Source: Mesostigma viride (taxonomy: Eukaryota > Streptophyta > Mesostigmatophyceae > Mesostigmatales > Mesostigmataceae). Taken from it: a stretch of 64,000 nt of DNA. The notes beneath the pieces are model-generated. The model worked only from the letters and a program-made list of their open reading frames with translations, was not told the DNA's origin and did no database searches. This document shows, in pieces, positions 12,901-22,467 of the stretch (within the stretch, counting starts at the first letter, position 1; each line of letters begins with the position of its first letter). The translations under genes were made by a program, and so were the position numbers. The DNA lies in contig RPFO01000050.1 in the NCBI GenBank assembly GCA_009746045.1, positions 4,146,593 through 4,210,592 of the forward strand, written 5' to 3'.

Positions 12901-14852
12901 ATCCACCGCGCACGCAAGGGGCAACTGCACACACATGTACACACACCGCGCACGCTTGGGGCGGCTGCACTCACATGTACACACACCGCGCACGCAAGGG
13001 CCGGCTGCACACACACTTACACTCACCATGCACGCATGGGGCGGCTGCACACACACGTACACACACCGCGCACGCAAGGGACGGCTGCACACACACGTAC
13101 ATACACCGCGCACGCAAGGGGCGGCTGCACACACACGTACATACACCATGCACGCAAGGGGCGGCTGCACACACATGTACATCCACCGCGCACGCAAGGG
13201 GCGAGTGCACACACACGTACACACACCGCGCACGCAAGGGGCGGCTGCACACACACGTACACACACCATGCACGCAATTGCCGGCATGCACACACACGTA
13301 CATCCACCGCGCACGCAAGGGGCAACTGCACACACATGTACACACACCGCGCACGCTTGGGGCGGCTGCACTCACATGTACATACACTGCGCACGCAAGG
13401 GGCGGCTGCACACACACGTACACACACCATGCACGCAATTGCTGGCATGCACACACACCCACTGCCCGCACATGTACATCCACCGCGCACGCAAGGGGCG
13501 CCTGCACCCACATGTACATACACCATGCACGCAAGGACAAGGATGAACACACACGTACATACACCATGCACGCAAGGGCCGGCATGCACACACACGTACA
13601 TACACTGCGCACGCAAGGGGCAACTGCACACACACGTACACACCATGCACGGAAGGGACGGCTGCACTTACATGTACATCCACCGCGCAACCACGGGGCG
13701 GCTGCACACACACGTACATACACCGCGCACGCAAGGGGCGGCTGCACACACACGTACATACACCGCGCACGCAAGGGGCGGCTGCACACACACGTACACA
13801 CACCTTGCACGCAATTGCCGGCATGCACACACACGTACATCCACCGCGCACGCAAGGGGCAACTGCCCACACATGTACACACACCGCGCACGCAAGGGCC
13901 GGCTGCACACACACGTACATACACCGCGCACGCAAGGGGCAACTGCACACACACGTACACACACCATGCACGCAAGGGCCGGCTGCACTCACATGTACAC
14001 ACACCATGCACGCAAGGGCCGGCTGCACACACACTTACACACACAATGCACGCTTGGGCAACGGCACTCACATGTACATACACCATGCACGCAAGGGGCG
14101 GCTGCACACACACGTACACACACCATGCACGCAAGGAGCGACTTCACGCACAGGTACACACACCATGCACGCAAGGTTCGGCTGCACACACATGTACATC
14201 CACCGCGCACGCAAGGGGCGAGTGCAAACACATGTACATACACCGCGCACGCAAGGGCCGGCTGCACTCAATTGTACATACACCGCCCATGCAAGGGGCA
14301 GCTGCACACACACGTACACACACCATGCACGCAAGGGCCGGCATGCACACACAGTACACACACCGCGCACGCAAGGGGCGGCTGCACACACACGTACATA
14401 CACTGCGCACGCAAGGGGCTGCTGCACACACACTTACACTCACCATGCACGCAAGGGGCGGCTGCACACACACGTACACACACCGCGCACGCAAGGGACG
14501 GCTGCACACACACGTACATACACCGCGCACGCAAGGGGCGGCTGCACTTACATGTACACACACCGCGCACGCAAGGGGCGGCTGCACACACACGTACATA
14601 CACCGCCCACGCAAGGACCGGCTCCACTCACATGTACATCCACCGCGCAACCACGGGGCGGCTGCACACACACGTACATACACCGCGCACGCAAGGGGCG
14701 GCTGCACACACACGTACATACACCGCGCACGCAAGGGGCGGCTGCACTCACATGTACGTACACCGCGCACGCAAGGGGCAACTGCCCGCACATGTACATC
14801 CACCGCGCACGCAAGGGGCGAGTGCACACACACGTACACACACCGCGCACGC
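9944..14852. repeat. 40-bp minisatellite, block 2
   Basis: Continuation of the same array. 9995 to about 12802 repeats 4383-7190 of block 1. 12374-13546 repeats 5501-6673 at a shift of 6873 bp (5612 plus 1261). About 13668-13988 repeats 4413-4733. The block ends at the second LTR element, whose CACGC target duplication occupies 14848-14852. A single plus-strand frame stays open from 10002 to 14870, which reflects the missing stop codons in the unit rather than a gene. Confidence 0.95.
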
Positions 14853-15044
14853 TGTTACAAATACAGGTAGTCGGAGGAAAGTTCCGATCAATATTGCTTG
14901 ATTACATTTTCATTATCAATATTCCATAGCCAAGTCAAAAGACAAGAAGAGAGAGAGAGAAAGTGTATGGACAACACTTTTCACTTCATTCAGCATGCAA
15001 GCGCCTGCAACTTTAACCGTTAGATCAAGATCTGACGATCTAGG

Positions 15045-15672
15045 AGTTAATGAAACTGTGGCTGAACTGTGGTTCAGCCTGCACTGATTAATATCTACAG
15101 AGGAAGTAGTTATATTAATCAATAGGTTTACGTTGCTGGTTATGGTTACCAGCACAGAACGCACGAGGCACGTGAGAACCGTCGCCGAAGGTGCGAGGAC
15201 ACAGGTGCAGGGAAAGTGGTGCTACCAAGTGGCAGCGTCCTGCTCGTTATATACTAATTGTGACGCAGTCACATCCAGATGACTGATAGGACAGATCATC
15301 TCACAATATTGCTGTCCTTCACTCTGGACCAGCAGATCTCGACTCGTTATCCATAAATAGTCACATCAGTGTCCTGTCGCACAAGTCCTGTCACTATTTG
15401 TTACGTCTAATCAATAGCATTGAATAGACCGCAGTGTCGGAGACTAAATGTCCTATCGTACACTGTGACAAGACGCCGTATGCCACGCGTCACTTGAAGA
15501 ACCACCGTAGAATCACCGAATCCAAGTAGAATGTAGTAGAACAGTATCTTGCTCATATCTCGAGCAATACTCATCAGAATGAACCCGTTTCTGGATTGTA
15601 GTAACCGGAAGTAGAATCTCTACAAGCCAAGTAGCTTAGTAGAATAATATTGCTTGCCAGGCAATATTAACT
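15045..15672 (-). repeat. Copia LTR (3' LTR in element sense)
   Basis: 628 bp from AGTTAAT to ATTAACT, matching 21840-22467 at a constant shift of 6795 bp. Confidence 0.93.
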
Positions 15673-15746
15673 CCAGCCCTTTCTTCTCTTTTAGAGCTTG
15701 GACATAACAGCCATATTAACTCCAGCCCTTTCTTTCTTTTAGAGCT
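15664..15746 (-). other. Duplicated polypurine tract of the copia element
   Basis: Element-sense purine tract AAAAGAGAAGAAAGGG abuts the 3' LTR at 15673-15696. The LTR edge plus tract (ATATTAACTCCAGCCC and the CT-rich stretch) recurs about 49 bp further in at 15713-15746. Confidence 0.6.
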
Positions 15747-16448
15747 GTTAGGCTTGGCAACACATATATAGAAACAACATGCATAGCACTTGACATCCCT
15801 CCCAGCTCTCTGTAGTCTCTGCTCGGGATTAATCAAGCACCAGATCACAACACATCTCAGCCATGACGAATTACAATGAATTCCCTATCCACTGGAAGTA
15901 GAAAGCCAAGTGTTTGGAATAGCAGCTTGTGGCTAACCAGAATAATGACCAAAATGGAATCATCACCATAATGGCTCCTGATTGGAACCCCACAAGTTAC
16001 CCACAAGACCTTATCAGGTAGACATTGATAGTTATCAGAACTGGCGCCCACCATGGACTGAGAAATAGCACATCACAAAATATATTAAGCACATGACAAA
16101 CTACCTTCCTCTGTCTGGGACAAAACTAGGGGGACCTGTCGCCACCTCACCAGCAAGGTTGATGGGCCAGCCAATCCGGGAAAATCCGCCTAAGCAGCCC
16201 CAGGGAATCGAACCCTGCCCTATAAAATCCCTTTGGTTGAGACAAACCTCAAACTGAGGACAAACCCCCAACCAACATCATGCTCCATGACTGAGCATTA
16301 CATAGAATACAGTATTATACACATATGTACACAGAGCATTACTGCCCTCAGAGCATCACAGCTCTCAGCATAACAGAGCCCAGCTCTATGTTAGCTCTTC
16401 TCACCCAATCAGTCACCAAACTCAAAGCTCCAACTGGAATTGCTCAAC
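15747..16448. other. Copia 3' untranslated region
   Basis: About 700 bp between the pol stop and the polypurine tract with no convincing reading frame. At 16200-16223 a minus-strand T-arm-like hairpin, CAGGGTTCGATTCCCTG, resembles the 3' part of a tRNA. No matching rest of a tRNA is present. Confidence 0.5.
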
Positions 16449-19400
16449 TCACACAGAGGAGCTCATCAGCTTGTAAAGAAGCTTATATTGCTCAGCAGAC
16501 TTGTGAGGTAACTTGGTCAAGGCATCAGCAGGATTCTCAGAACCTGGAAGATGTTGAATATCCACCAGACCTGCCAACTCCTTCAACAGGAGATAATCCA
16601 GATCTCTGCTCCTGGCCAACTGCTTGTGCACAAACTGGACCATGCCCATGTTATCTGAAAGGATCAAGGTTTCCATCTGAAGAGTATGAGGAGTCACTGA
16701 AGCCATAGCTAGCAACAGCTCCTTGATGTACAAACTGGACTGAATCCCTTCACAAATGGCTCTGCACTCAGAGACATCTGAACTCACAGCAACCCTTCTT
16801 TGAAGACGACTGTACCAGGCCACAAGACTAGGCCTATGTTGCTGAAGCACAAACAAGCCAGCTGACCTGCCTCTGACCTTAGAAACTTGCCTGCTATCCA
16901 TGGAGCTATCAACATAGATATCCAAGGAAAATGGCAAAGACAAATCAATCCCAGCTAAAGTAATACCAGGAGACTTGTTAACATGTGCAATAATCTGGGA
17001 AGGCTCCTCCAGAATTAGCACATCATCAGGGGATCTGCTATGGACCATCATGTCAGGCCCACAAATGCTGCCATACCAGGCCAACTTGCCTTTCAGCTCA
17101 GGTGCAATGGATGACGTCATGACCTCTGGAACAGATTGAAGAATGGTACTCTTGTAGTCATTGCCCGCCTGCAGCTTAATCAGCCACTGACTCCCCTCCT
17201 GAACCAATGTAGCCTGCATTCCACAGAACGTGACAGCCTCTCCAGGCTTCTGCCACAATTCTTTTCCCAAAGGAAATGCATCATTAATGATGGGCACAAA
17301 CTGACTCAACCACTTAGTGGGAGCAATCAAGTGCAAGTCATCACCATGCAGGCTAGCATACACAGGTAAATCATGCCACCTACCCAGCAATAAACATGGG
17401 TCCACAGATGACACCTTCAACCCACAGTGTTTAGTCAAGAAGTCTTCCAAGGTGAGCCTCCAAATGATGGGACTGGACCTGAGACCTTCTAGACCCTTCA
17501 GAATCAGCAGGTAGCTAGACTGGAGCTCTGCCTGCCAGGCTACAGGAACTGGCACATGAAATGGAGTTTCACAATGCCACACCTGCTGAGCCACACTGGG
17601 ATCACCCTTCAGAAATGCTCTCTTGAAATCTAGCAGAACTGAAGACATATCAGCACCCTGGTTCAGCATACCGACATACAGGCACAATAAAATACGCCAT
17701 GTATCATGTAGCATCCCAGGTGTATACAACTCCTCGCCCAGAAGATCCCCAGTACCACGGTATTCATTGAGAACTGGACGCACATGGGGAACAGACACCC
17801 CCTCCACCTCCTTCCGCTTGATGACGAATCTGAGCTTCAACCGTGTACTGTATGGGGGAACTTCATTCACAGGCTGACAGCAGTCAAACTGCAACCACTC
17901 CTCTAGAGCCTTGGCAAATGCTAGCCTCCAGGCCTCAAACATTAGAGGAGAACTCATTTCCTGGACAAGCTGATCATAGCTAAGAGGAGAATGAGCAGCC
18001 AGTGATCTCTTAGTAATACCAATACTGCTAGGGTGTAGAGCAGCTGGCATAACAAGACTGGAAGCCACAGGAATCTGATTCTCAGGCCACTGCACATTCT
18101 TGATCGCTTTCACAGAATTAAATACACTGGCAAGGGAGGTTTTAAAATTGACCAAGGGTATGCTACCCCAGCCAAACTTTCTCAGCTTATCAGATGCCAC
18201 AACAATTCTAGGAGAGCTCAGAAAATTTTGACCCAAGATGATAGGGCCATCATAATCTTCAAGCACAAGAAATGTGACATCCTCACCCATGAAGGGTACC
18301 AGCACCTCTCCCAATACCATAATGTGTGTCCTGCCACTAAAGTCAGACACCCAAGCACAACTAGGCGAAAGCACCTGCCGTTGACCTGTATGTTGAGATC
18401 CCATAACAGAAACCTCAGCATTGGTATCTACCTCTAGGACAGCATCCTCGGACTCCTCCAACTGGCTGAGCTTGGACACCCGAGGTCCTTGCTTGGCTTT
18501 TTGCATAGCCAGCACCACATCTTTCAGGCCCACACCTCTATGCTTAGTGAGGCTAGAGGGGACCACATCTGCCTGTCCTAAGGATGGAAAGTTAACCGAT
18601 CCAGGGGTCTGGCCAGGACTTACCCGGGGATTACTTCCAGCTTGAACGTGATGATCAGGGATGACGTCATGACCAACTGGCAAGGTTGTCACATCAGGAG
18701 CTACTGCCTCTGCTTCAGCACCCCTTAGACGTACATATGACCACGACAGACGGTGCACATTCTGGGGAGGATCCTCCATCTTCACCCAGCACTTGTGCCC
18801 AGCTAGTTCCACCCTGGTCACTACTCCAGGGTGCCAGCTACCACGCTTGCCTGCAAGCTTGGGCTCTTTCCACACAATTACCCTCTGGCCAACAACAGGT
18901 TTCAGAACACTCCAGCCCTTGTCTTTCTGCCTCAACTTGGCAAACTTGAACATAAGGCTATCTTTCCAGGCTTGCTCAACCTCAGTAGGGAGCTCCCGAA
19001 GATGCAATGATAATGGAGTCACAGGGACCTCTCCAACATACATGGATGCCCTGACATTCAATCTGTCCTCAACTGACCTTAACCAGGCCGTCTTGATAAT
19101 AGCTGGAACCAATCTTGGAATCTTCTTCTCCGTCAGCAGAATAGTCTTGAGTTCTCTGATTGTCCTCTCCACCACGCCTTGACTGCCATGGGACTCCCTG
19201 TGTACAATAAATAACTCAGGGAGGTCTTCATTCCCCATGCAGCACTCAAATTCTAAATCACACTGCAGCTGGATCACTGGTTTCATTCTGGATCTGATAG
19301 CCTGGAGCCCAGCCACCAAACATGGCTTAGACTTGTCTTGCAACAGCTCCAGCACCTTGTACTTGGTATATCTATCAACACCAACCAACAAAATCAGTTT

Positions 19401-19628
19401 CCTGATTTCTTGGATATCACATTGTACATATCCAGGCTGCAACACAGGTTGTCTGACATGAGACTTCTTAGGCTTGGGAGCAACCAGCCTACAGGAACAA
19501 GCCTCAGCAACCTGTTTTACTGCATTAAACAAAGATGTCCCTCCCAGCCTCCTTGCAAACTGGAGTGCCTGGGCAGCATGACCAAACATGTGATGCAATC
19601 TCAATGCAATGTTTGACACAAGAGACAT
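16449..19628 (-). CDS. pol: Copia Pol: integrase, protease-like, reverse transcriptase, RNase H
   Basis: Uninterrupted 1059-residue frame. Residues 1-210 look like integrase, with an HH...C-C zinc-binding region and candidate catalytic D71, D124 and E154 (GVVERTIREL). Residues 240-300 resemble the small beta-barrel at the integrase end. Residues 395-475 resemble a retropepsin: VLEVDTNAEVSV with D401, then LGEVLVPF and IILGQNFL. Reverse transcriptase follows, with LLDFKRAFLKG near 665-674 and LHGDD at 760-764. RNase H spans about 900-1040 with candidate acidic residues in YVDSS, SECRA, LSDNMG and NPADALTK. Known copia order is protease before integrase, so the protease-like segment is out of place. 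Its active-site triad is DTN, not the usual DTG or DSG. The start overlaps the preceding ORF by 28 bp in another frame. Confidence 0.9.
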   Translation of the reverse strand: MSLVSNIALRLHHMFGHAAQALQFARRLGGTSLFNAVKQVAEACSCRLVAPKPKKSHVRQPVLQPGYVQCDIQEIRKLILLVGVDRYTKYKVLELLQDKSKPCLVAGLQAIRSRMKPVIQLQCDLEFECCMGNEDLPELFIVHRESHGSQGVVERTIRELKTILLTEKKIPRLVPAIIKTAWLRSVEDRLNVRASMYVGEVPVTPLSLHLRELPTEVEQAWKDSLMFKFAKLRQKDKGWSVLKPVVGQRVIVWKEPKLAGKRGSWHPGVVTRVELAGHKCWVKMEDPPQNVHRLSWSYVRLRGAEAEAVAPDVTTLPVGHDVIPDHHVQAGSNPRVSPGQTPGSVNFPSLGQADVVPSSLTKHRGVGLKDVVLAMQKAKQGPRVSKLSQLEESEDAVLEVDTNAEVSVMGSQHTGQRQVLSPSCAWVSDFSGRTHIMVLGEVLVPFMGEDVTFLVLEDYDGPIILGQNFLSSPRIVVASDKLRKFGWGSIPLVNFKTSLASVFNSVKAIKNVQWPENQIPVASSLVMPAALHPSSIGITKRSLAAHSPLSYDQLVQEMSSPLMFEAWRLAFAKALEEWLQFDCCQPVNEVPPYSTRLKLRFVIKRKEVEGVSVPHVRPVLNEYRGTGDLLGEELYTPGMLHDTWRILLCLYVGMLNQGADMSSVLLDFKRAFLKGDPSVAQQVWHCETPFHVPVPVAWQAELQSSYLLILKGLEGLRSSPIIWRLTLEDFLTKHCGLKVSSVDPCLLLGRWHDLPVYASLHGDDLHLIAPTKWLSQFVPIINDAFPLGKELWQKPGEAVTFCGMQATLVQEGSQWLIKLQAGNDYKSTILQSVPEVMTSSIAPELKGKLAWYGSICGPDMMVHSRSPDDVLILEEPSQIIAHVNKSPGITLAGIDLSLPFSLDIYVDSSMDSRQVSKVRGRSAGLFVLQQHRPSLVAWYSRLQRRVAVSSDVSECRAICEGIQSSLYIKELLLAMASVTPHTLQMETLILSDNMGMVQFVHKQLARSRDLDYLLLKELAGLVDIQHLPGSENPADALTKLPHKSAEQYKLLYKLMSSSV

Positions 19629-20023
19629 TTTATTAAATACAGGTGAGGTGCTGGAACAGCACGCTCACTTACAACCATGCTCCCCATTGCATCATTCAGG
19701 CCATCAGCCTCACCCTCCTCCTCTAGAGGAGCTTCCTGCCCTAAGGCAGGACTTCCACGCTCCAACATTGAAGGAGTACGCAAACTACCTCCAAGAGCCA
19801 TGTGGGAACGTTGTTGCCTTGTGGTAACTGCTTTCACCATGGTGACGTGGGAAGACCCAGTCACTACCCCATTGTGTTCTTCCTCCATGGATGCACCCTC
19901 AACCTGTGCAGGGGGACTCTCAACCTTAAGTGGGAGACTCTCAACCTGTGCAGGGAGCAAATCAACTTCATCCAGAGTAATGGGGGGGTCACTCTTAGCC
20001 CCCTCCCTGGCGGACCCTAGCAA
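19601..20023 (-). CDS. Copia linker ORF between zinc knuckle and integrase
   Basis: A 140-codon frame in the same frame as the zinc-knuckle segment upstream, separated from it by one TGA stop at 20045-20047. It is acidic and proline-rich, with repeated PAQVES or PLKVES units near the start, and shows no protease or other known domain. It overlaps the start of pol (19601-19628) in a different frame. It may be the C-terminal part of a longer Gag made by stop readthrough, or a linker joined to Pol by frameshifting. Confidence 0.5.
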   Translation of the reverse strand: MLGSAREGAKSDPPITLDEVDLLPAQVESLPLKVESPPAQVEGASMEEEHNGVVTGSSHVTMVKAVTTRQQRSHMALGGSLRTPSMLERGSPALGQEAPLEEEGEADGLNDAMGSMVVSERAVPAPHLYLIKCLLCQTLH

Positions 20024-20044
20024 GCCCAGGGAAGGCTGAGCCCG

Positions 20045-21065
20045 TCAGGTTGGGTTGTTATACCCACCTTGGCCCCTTTGCTTACGCCAGCTAGGGCAGT
20101 CCTTACGGATGTGGCCCTGCTGGTGACAGAAATAACATGTGATACGAGGTGTCCCCACCCCAGGTGGTCCCCGCTGGGACCCCACCCTGTTGAAATCAAA
20201 TCTGGGACGCTGAGCCGCTGGCTGCTCCTGGGAAGGACCTCCACGACGCTTGAAGCCACTGAAGCCCTTGGCCTGGAAGCCCCCCCGCTTGGAAGGCCCT
20301 GACCTTGGGAACACTGCCCCCTGCTGCAGCTGCCATATCCACCTTATCCTTCTCCTTCTGCTTCTCCCTGGCCTTGTCTGCCTCCTTCTTGCCTCCCACA
20401 TACTTGCCCCTGAAATAATCCTTGATCTTGGCCACCATAGCAGCCCAGGTGGTGCATGTACGCATGTGCACCTGCAGGTTATCCAAGGTGACCTCATCCA
20501 ATCCCAGGCTACCTAGGAAATCATCCATGGCAATCTCATCTGACACTACATACCCCTTGCCAGCACAATTGTGCCTGAGCTCCTGAAAATCCTCAAATGC
20601 CTGCAGAATCAGACCCTCAGCCTTGAAATCAATGTACTCCTTCTTCCAAAAGGAGCCATCACTAGCCCTCTTATCATCTAGGAACACCTCAAACTCAGCT
20701 ATAAAAACCTCCCAGGAATCTCCATCCTCAAACTTGTCATTTACATACTTCTGCACCCTCTTGGGACACTTAAGAAGGTACTGTGACATACACAGCACCT
20801 GCAGAGGATTGTTACCATTATATAAGCCCTTATATCCCTTAAGGTGCCTAATGGTAATATCCTTATCCTTAACAGTCCAGTGCTCCTTGAGACTGGGAAG
20901 CTGGTTAAGAATAGCAAAGCCCTCCTGGGCCTTGGCTCTGCGGGGCTGCTCTGCTGCTGCTGGGCGATTAAAATTCTGATTAAAATTCTGACCCCGCAGC
21001 ATTTGTTCGCCGCGTATCTCGCCGTCTTCCAAACCCTGCATGGTCGCTGCGAATGCCGATGACAA
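20045..21065 (-). CDS. gag: Copia Gag with CCHC zinc knuckle, frame change inside
   Basis: Starting at 21065, about 255 residues carry a Gag-like helical region (WTVKDKDITIRHLKGY, then WEVFIAEFEVFLDD and DDFLGSLGLDE), followed by a lysine-rich stretch. The continuing RG-rich tail and the zinc knuckle CYFCHQQGHIRKDC (C-x2-C-x4-H-x4-C) are in a different frame, open from 20497 to the stop at 20045. The switch must lie near 20280-20330. The first part is in the same frame as pol; the knuckle part is not. Gag packages element RNA. The frame change may be programmed or a fresh indel. Confidence 0.75.
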
Positions 21066-21194
21066 CTGTCGATGCCGATGCCGATGCTGAAGAAAGAATA
21101 CTGCTGGGGAATTAATAAATTAATCCCTTAAGCTCTGGAACCACGAAAAAAAAAATTTTCCTGAATTAATTCTCTGTTAATTATAACAGAAAAT

Positions 21195-21791
21195 TTAATC
21201 CAGCCGCATATCGTCGCGCGGAAACTGCAATACGTTATCCAAAATCTGCTGCACAATACTCGGATATAAATCAGGAAGCCCCTCGCTGTTTTCACCTGGC
21301 TCCTCAGCGTTTGATTGCCGCTGAATCGAAGCAGCGACGTTTATGATACCGTTGACTGACGACGCCCACCCGTTGTTGCTAACCGGAACTGCGACAGTCG
21401 GAAGAGTCGCCGAAATTCCAGACCACGCTGTCGCCAACGCCAGAACACCCAAGCCGTAGGTGCGAAGCGCCGAAATTACTTGAGCTTGCTCGTCTGATCC
21501 CGACGCTGCAAGCCTTCGGAAAATATGGGAATTTTCCGACAGGATTTCCAAATCTTGAGTAAGGTCGTCGACGAACTGATGCAGATCGTTAGAAACTGGC
21601 GGCCGGCTGACGAGCGCTTGAGACAGCGAAGGTTGAACAGCACGCGAATGCAGCGCAGCAGTTGACGCCGTACGTTGAACGTTGAAATTAAAGCCTGAAG
21701 ACGATGAAGCCGACGCACGCTCGGGAGATGGCTCACGATATTCACGCGTGTTTCCCATATAATGGAAAAACACCGTAAAAATTGCCGACAC
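21195..21791 (-). CDS. Extra ORF between copia 5' LTR and gag, unknown function
   Basis: A 198-residue frame starting 49 bp inside the 5' LTR. The first third is rich in Ser, Arg and Ala. The middle has an acidic, leucine-containing helix-like stretch (LHQFVDDLTQDLEILSENSH), then a hydrophobic segment (GLGVLALATAWSGISATLP) that could be a membrane segment or a buried helix. I recognise no family. Its position ahead of gag and its length in a young element suggest it is kept, but it could be a chance frame. Confidence 0.5.
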   Translation of the reverse strand: MSAIFTVFFHYMGNTREYREPSPERASASSSSGFNFNVQRTASTAALHSRAVQPSLSQALVSRPPVSNDLHQFVDDLTQDLEILSENSHIFRRLAASGSDEQAQVISALRTYGLGVLALATAWSGISATLPTVAVPVSNNGWASSVNGIINVAASIQRQSNAEEPGENSEGLPDLYPSIVQQILDNVLQFPRDDMRLD

Positions 21792-21839
21792 CAGAAATCA
21801 ATGCCGTAATCAGTAGATTACGAACTCGCTTGTAATTCG

Positions 21840-22467
21840 AGTTAATGAAACTGTGGCTGAACTGTGGTTCAGCCTGCACTGATTAATATCTACAGAGGAA
21901 GTAGTTATATTAATCAATAGGTTTACGTTGCTGGTTATGGTTACCAGCACAGAACGCACGAGGCACGTGAGAACCGTCGCCGAAGGTGCGAGGACACAGG
22001 TGCAGGGAAAGTGGTGCTACCAAGTGGCAGCGTCCTGCTCGTTATATACTAATTGTGACGCAGTCACATCCAGATGACTGATAGGACAGATCATCTCACA
22101 ATATTGCTGTCCTTCACTCTGGACCAGCAGATCTCGACTCGTTATCCATAAATAGTCACATCAGTGTCCTGTCGCACAAGTCCTGTCACTATTTGTTACG
22201 TCTAATCAATAGCATTGAATAGACCGCAGTGTCGGAGACTAAATGTCCTATCGTACACTGTGACAAGACGCCGTATGCCACGCGTCACTTGAAGAACCAC
22301 CGTAGAATCACCGAATCCAAGTAGAATGTAGTAGAACAGTATCTTGCTCATATCTCGAGCAATACTCATCAGAATGAACCCGTTTCTGGATTGTAGTAAC
22401 CGGAAGTAGAATCTCTACAAGCCAAGTAGCTTAGTAGAATAATATTGCTTGCCAGGCAATATTAACT
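21840..22467 (-). repeat. Copia LTR (5' LTR in element sense)
   Basis: 628 bp, the same as 15045-15672. At its junction with the internal region AACTCG and CGAGTT form an inverted pair around CTTGTAATT. I see no TGG-type primer-binding site next to the LTR. Confidence 0.93.

Larger units (their letters stand above)
15045..22467 (-). mobile_element. Ty1/copia-type LTR retrotransposon, 7.4 kb, nested
   Basis: Two 628-bp LTRs (15045-15672 and 21840-22467), identical by eye, flank a minus-strand coding region. The target duplication CTAGG is at 15040-15044 and 22468-22472, inside an LTR of the non-autonomous element. The ends are AGTTAAT...ATTAACT, an inverted pair, not TG...CA. In element order the inside holds an unknown ORF, a gag-like ORF with a CCHC knuckle, a linker ORF, and a 1059-residue pol ORF with integrase, a protease-like segment, reverse transcriptase and RNase H. 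Identical LTRs and an uninterrupted pol point to a very recent insertion. Confidence 0.95.

Noticed and set aside
1144-14870. Very long plus-strand frames (up to 1622 codons here, 2168 in block 3) as giant His/Thr-rich repeat proteins
   Set aside because: All three frames are equally open because the 40-bp unit lacks stops; there is no start context, domain or codon bias to prefer one.
16195-16235. tRNA gene in the copia 3' UTR
   Set aside because: Only a T-arm-like hairpin is convincing; no acceptor partner or anticodon arm was found upstream.
21838-21860. Half-tRNA primer-binding site next to the copia 5' LTR
   Set aside because: The junction hairpin contains CTTGTAA, as in a Thr anticodon loop, but the stem is two bases off and I could not support it.
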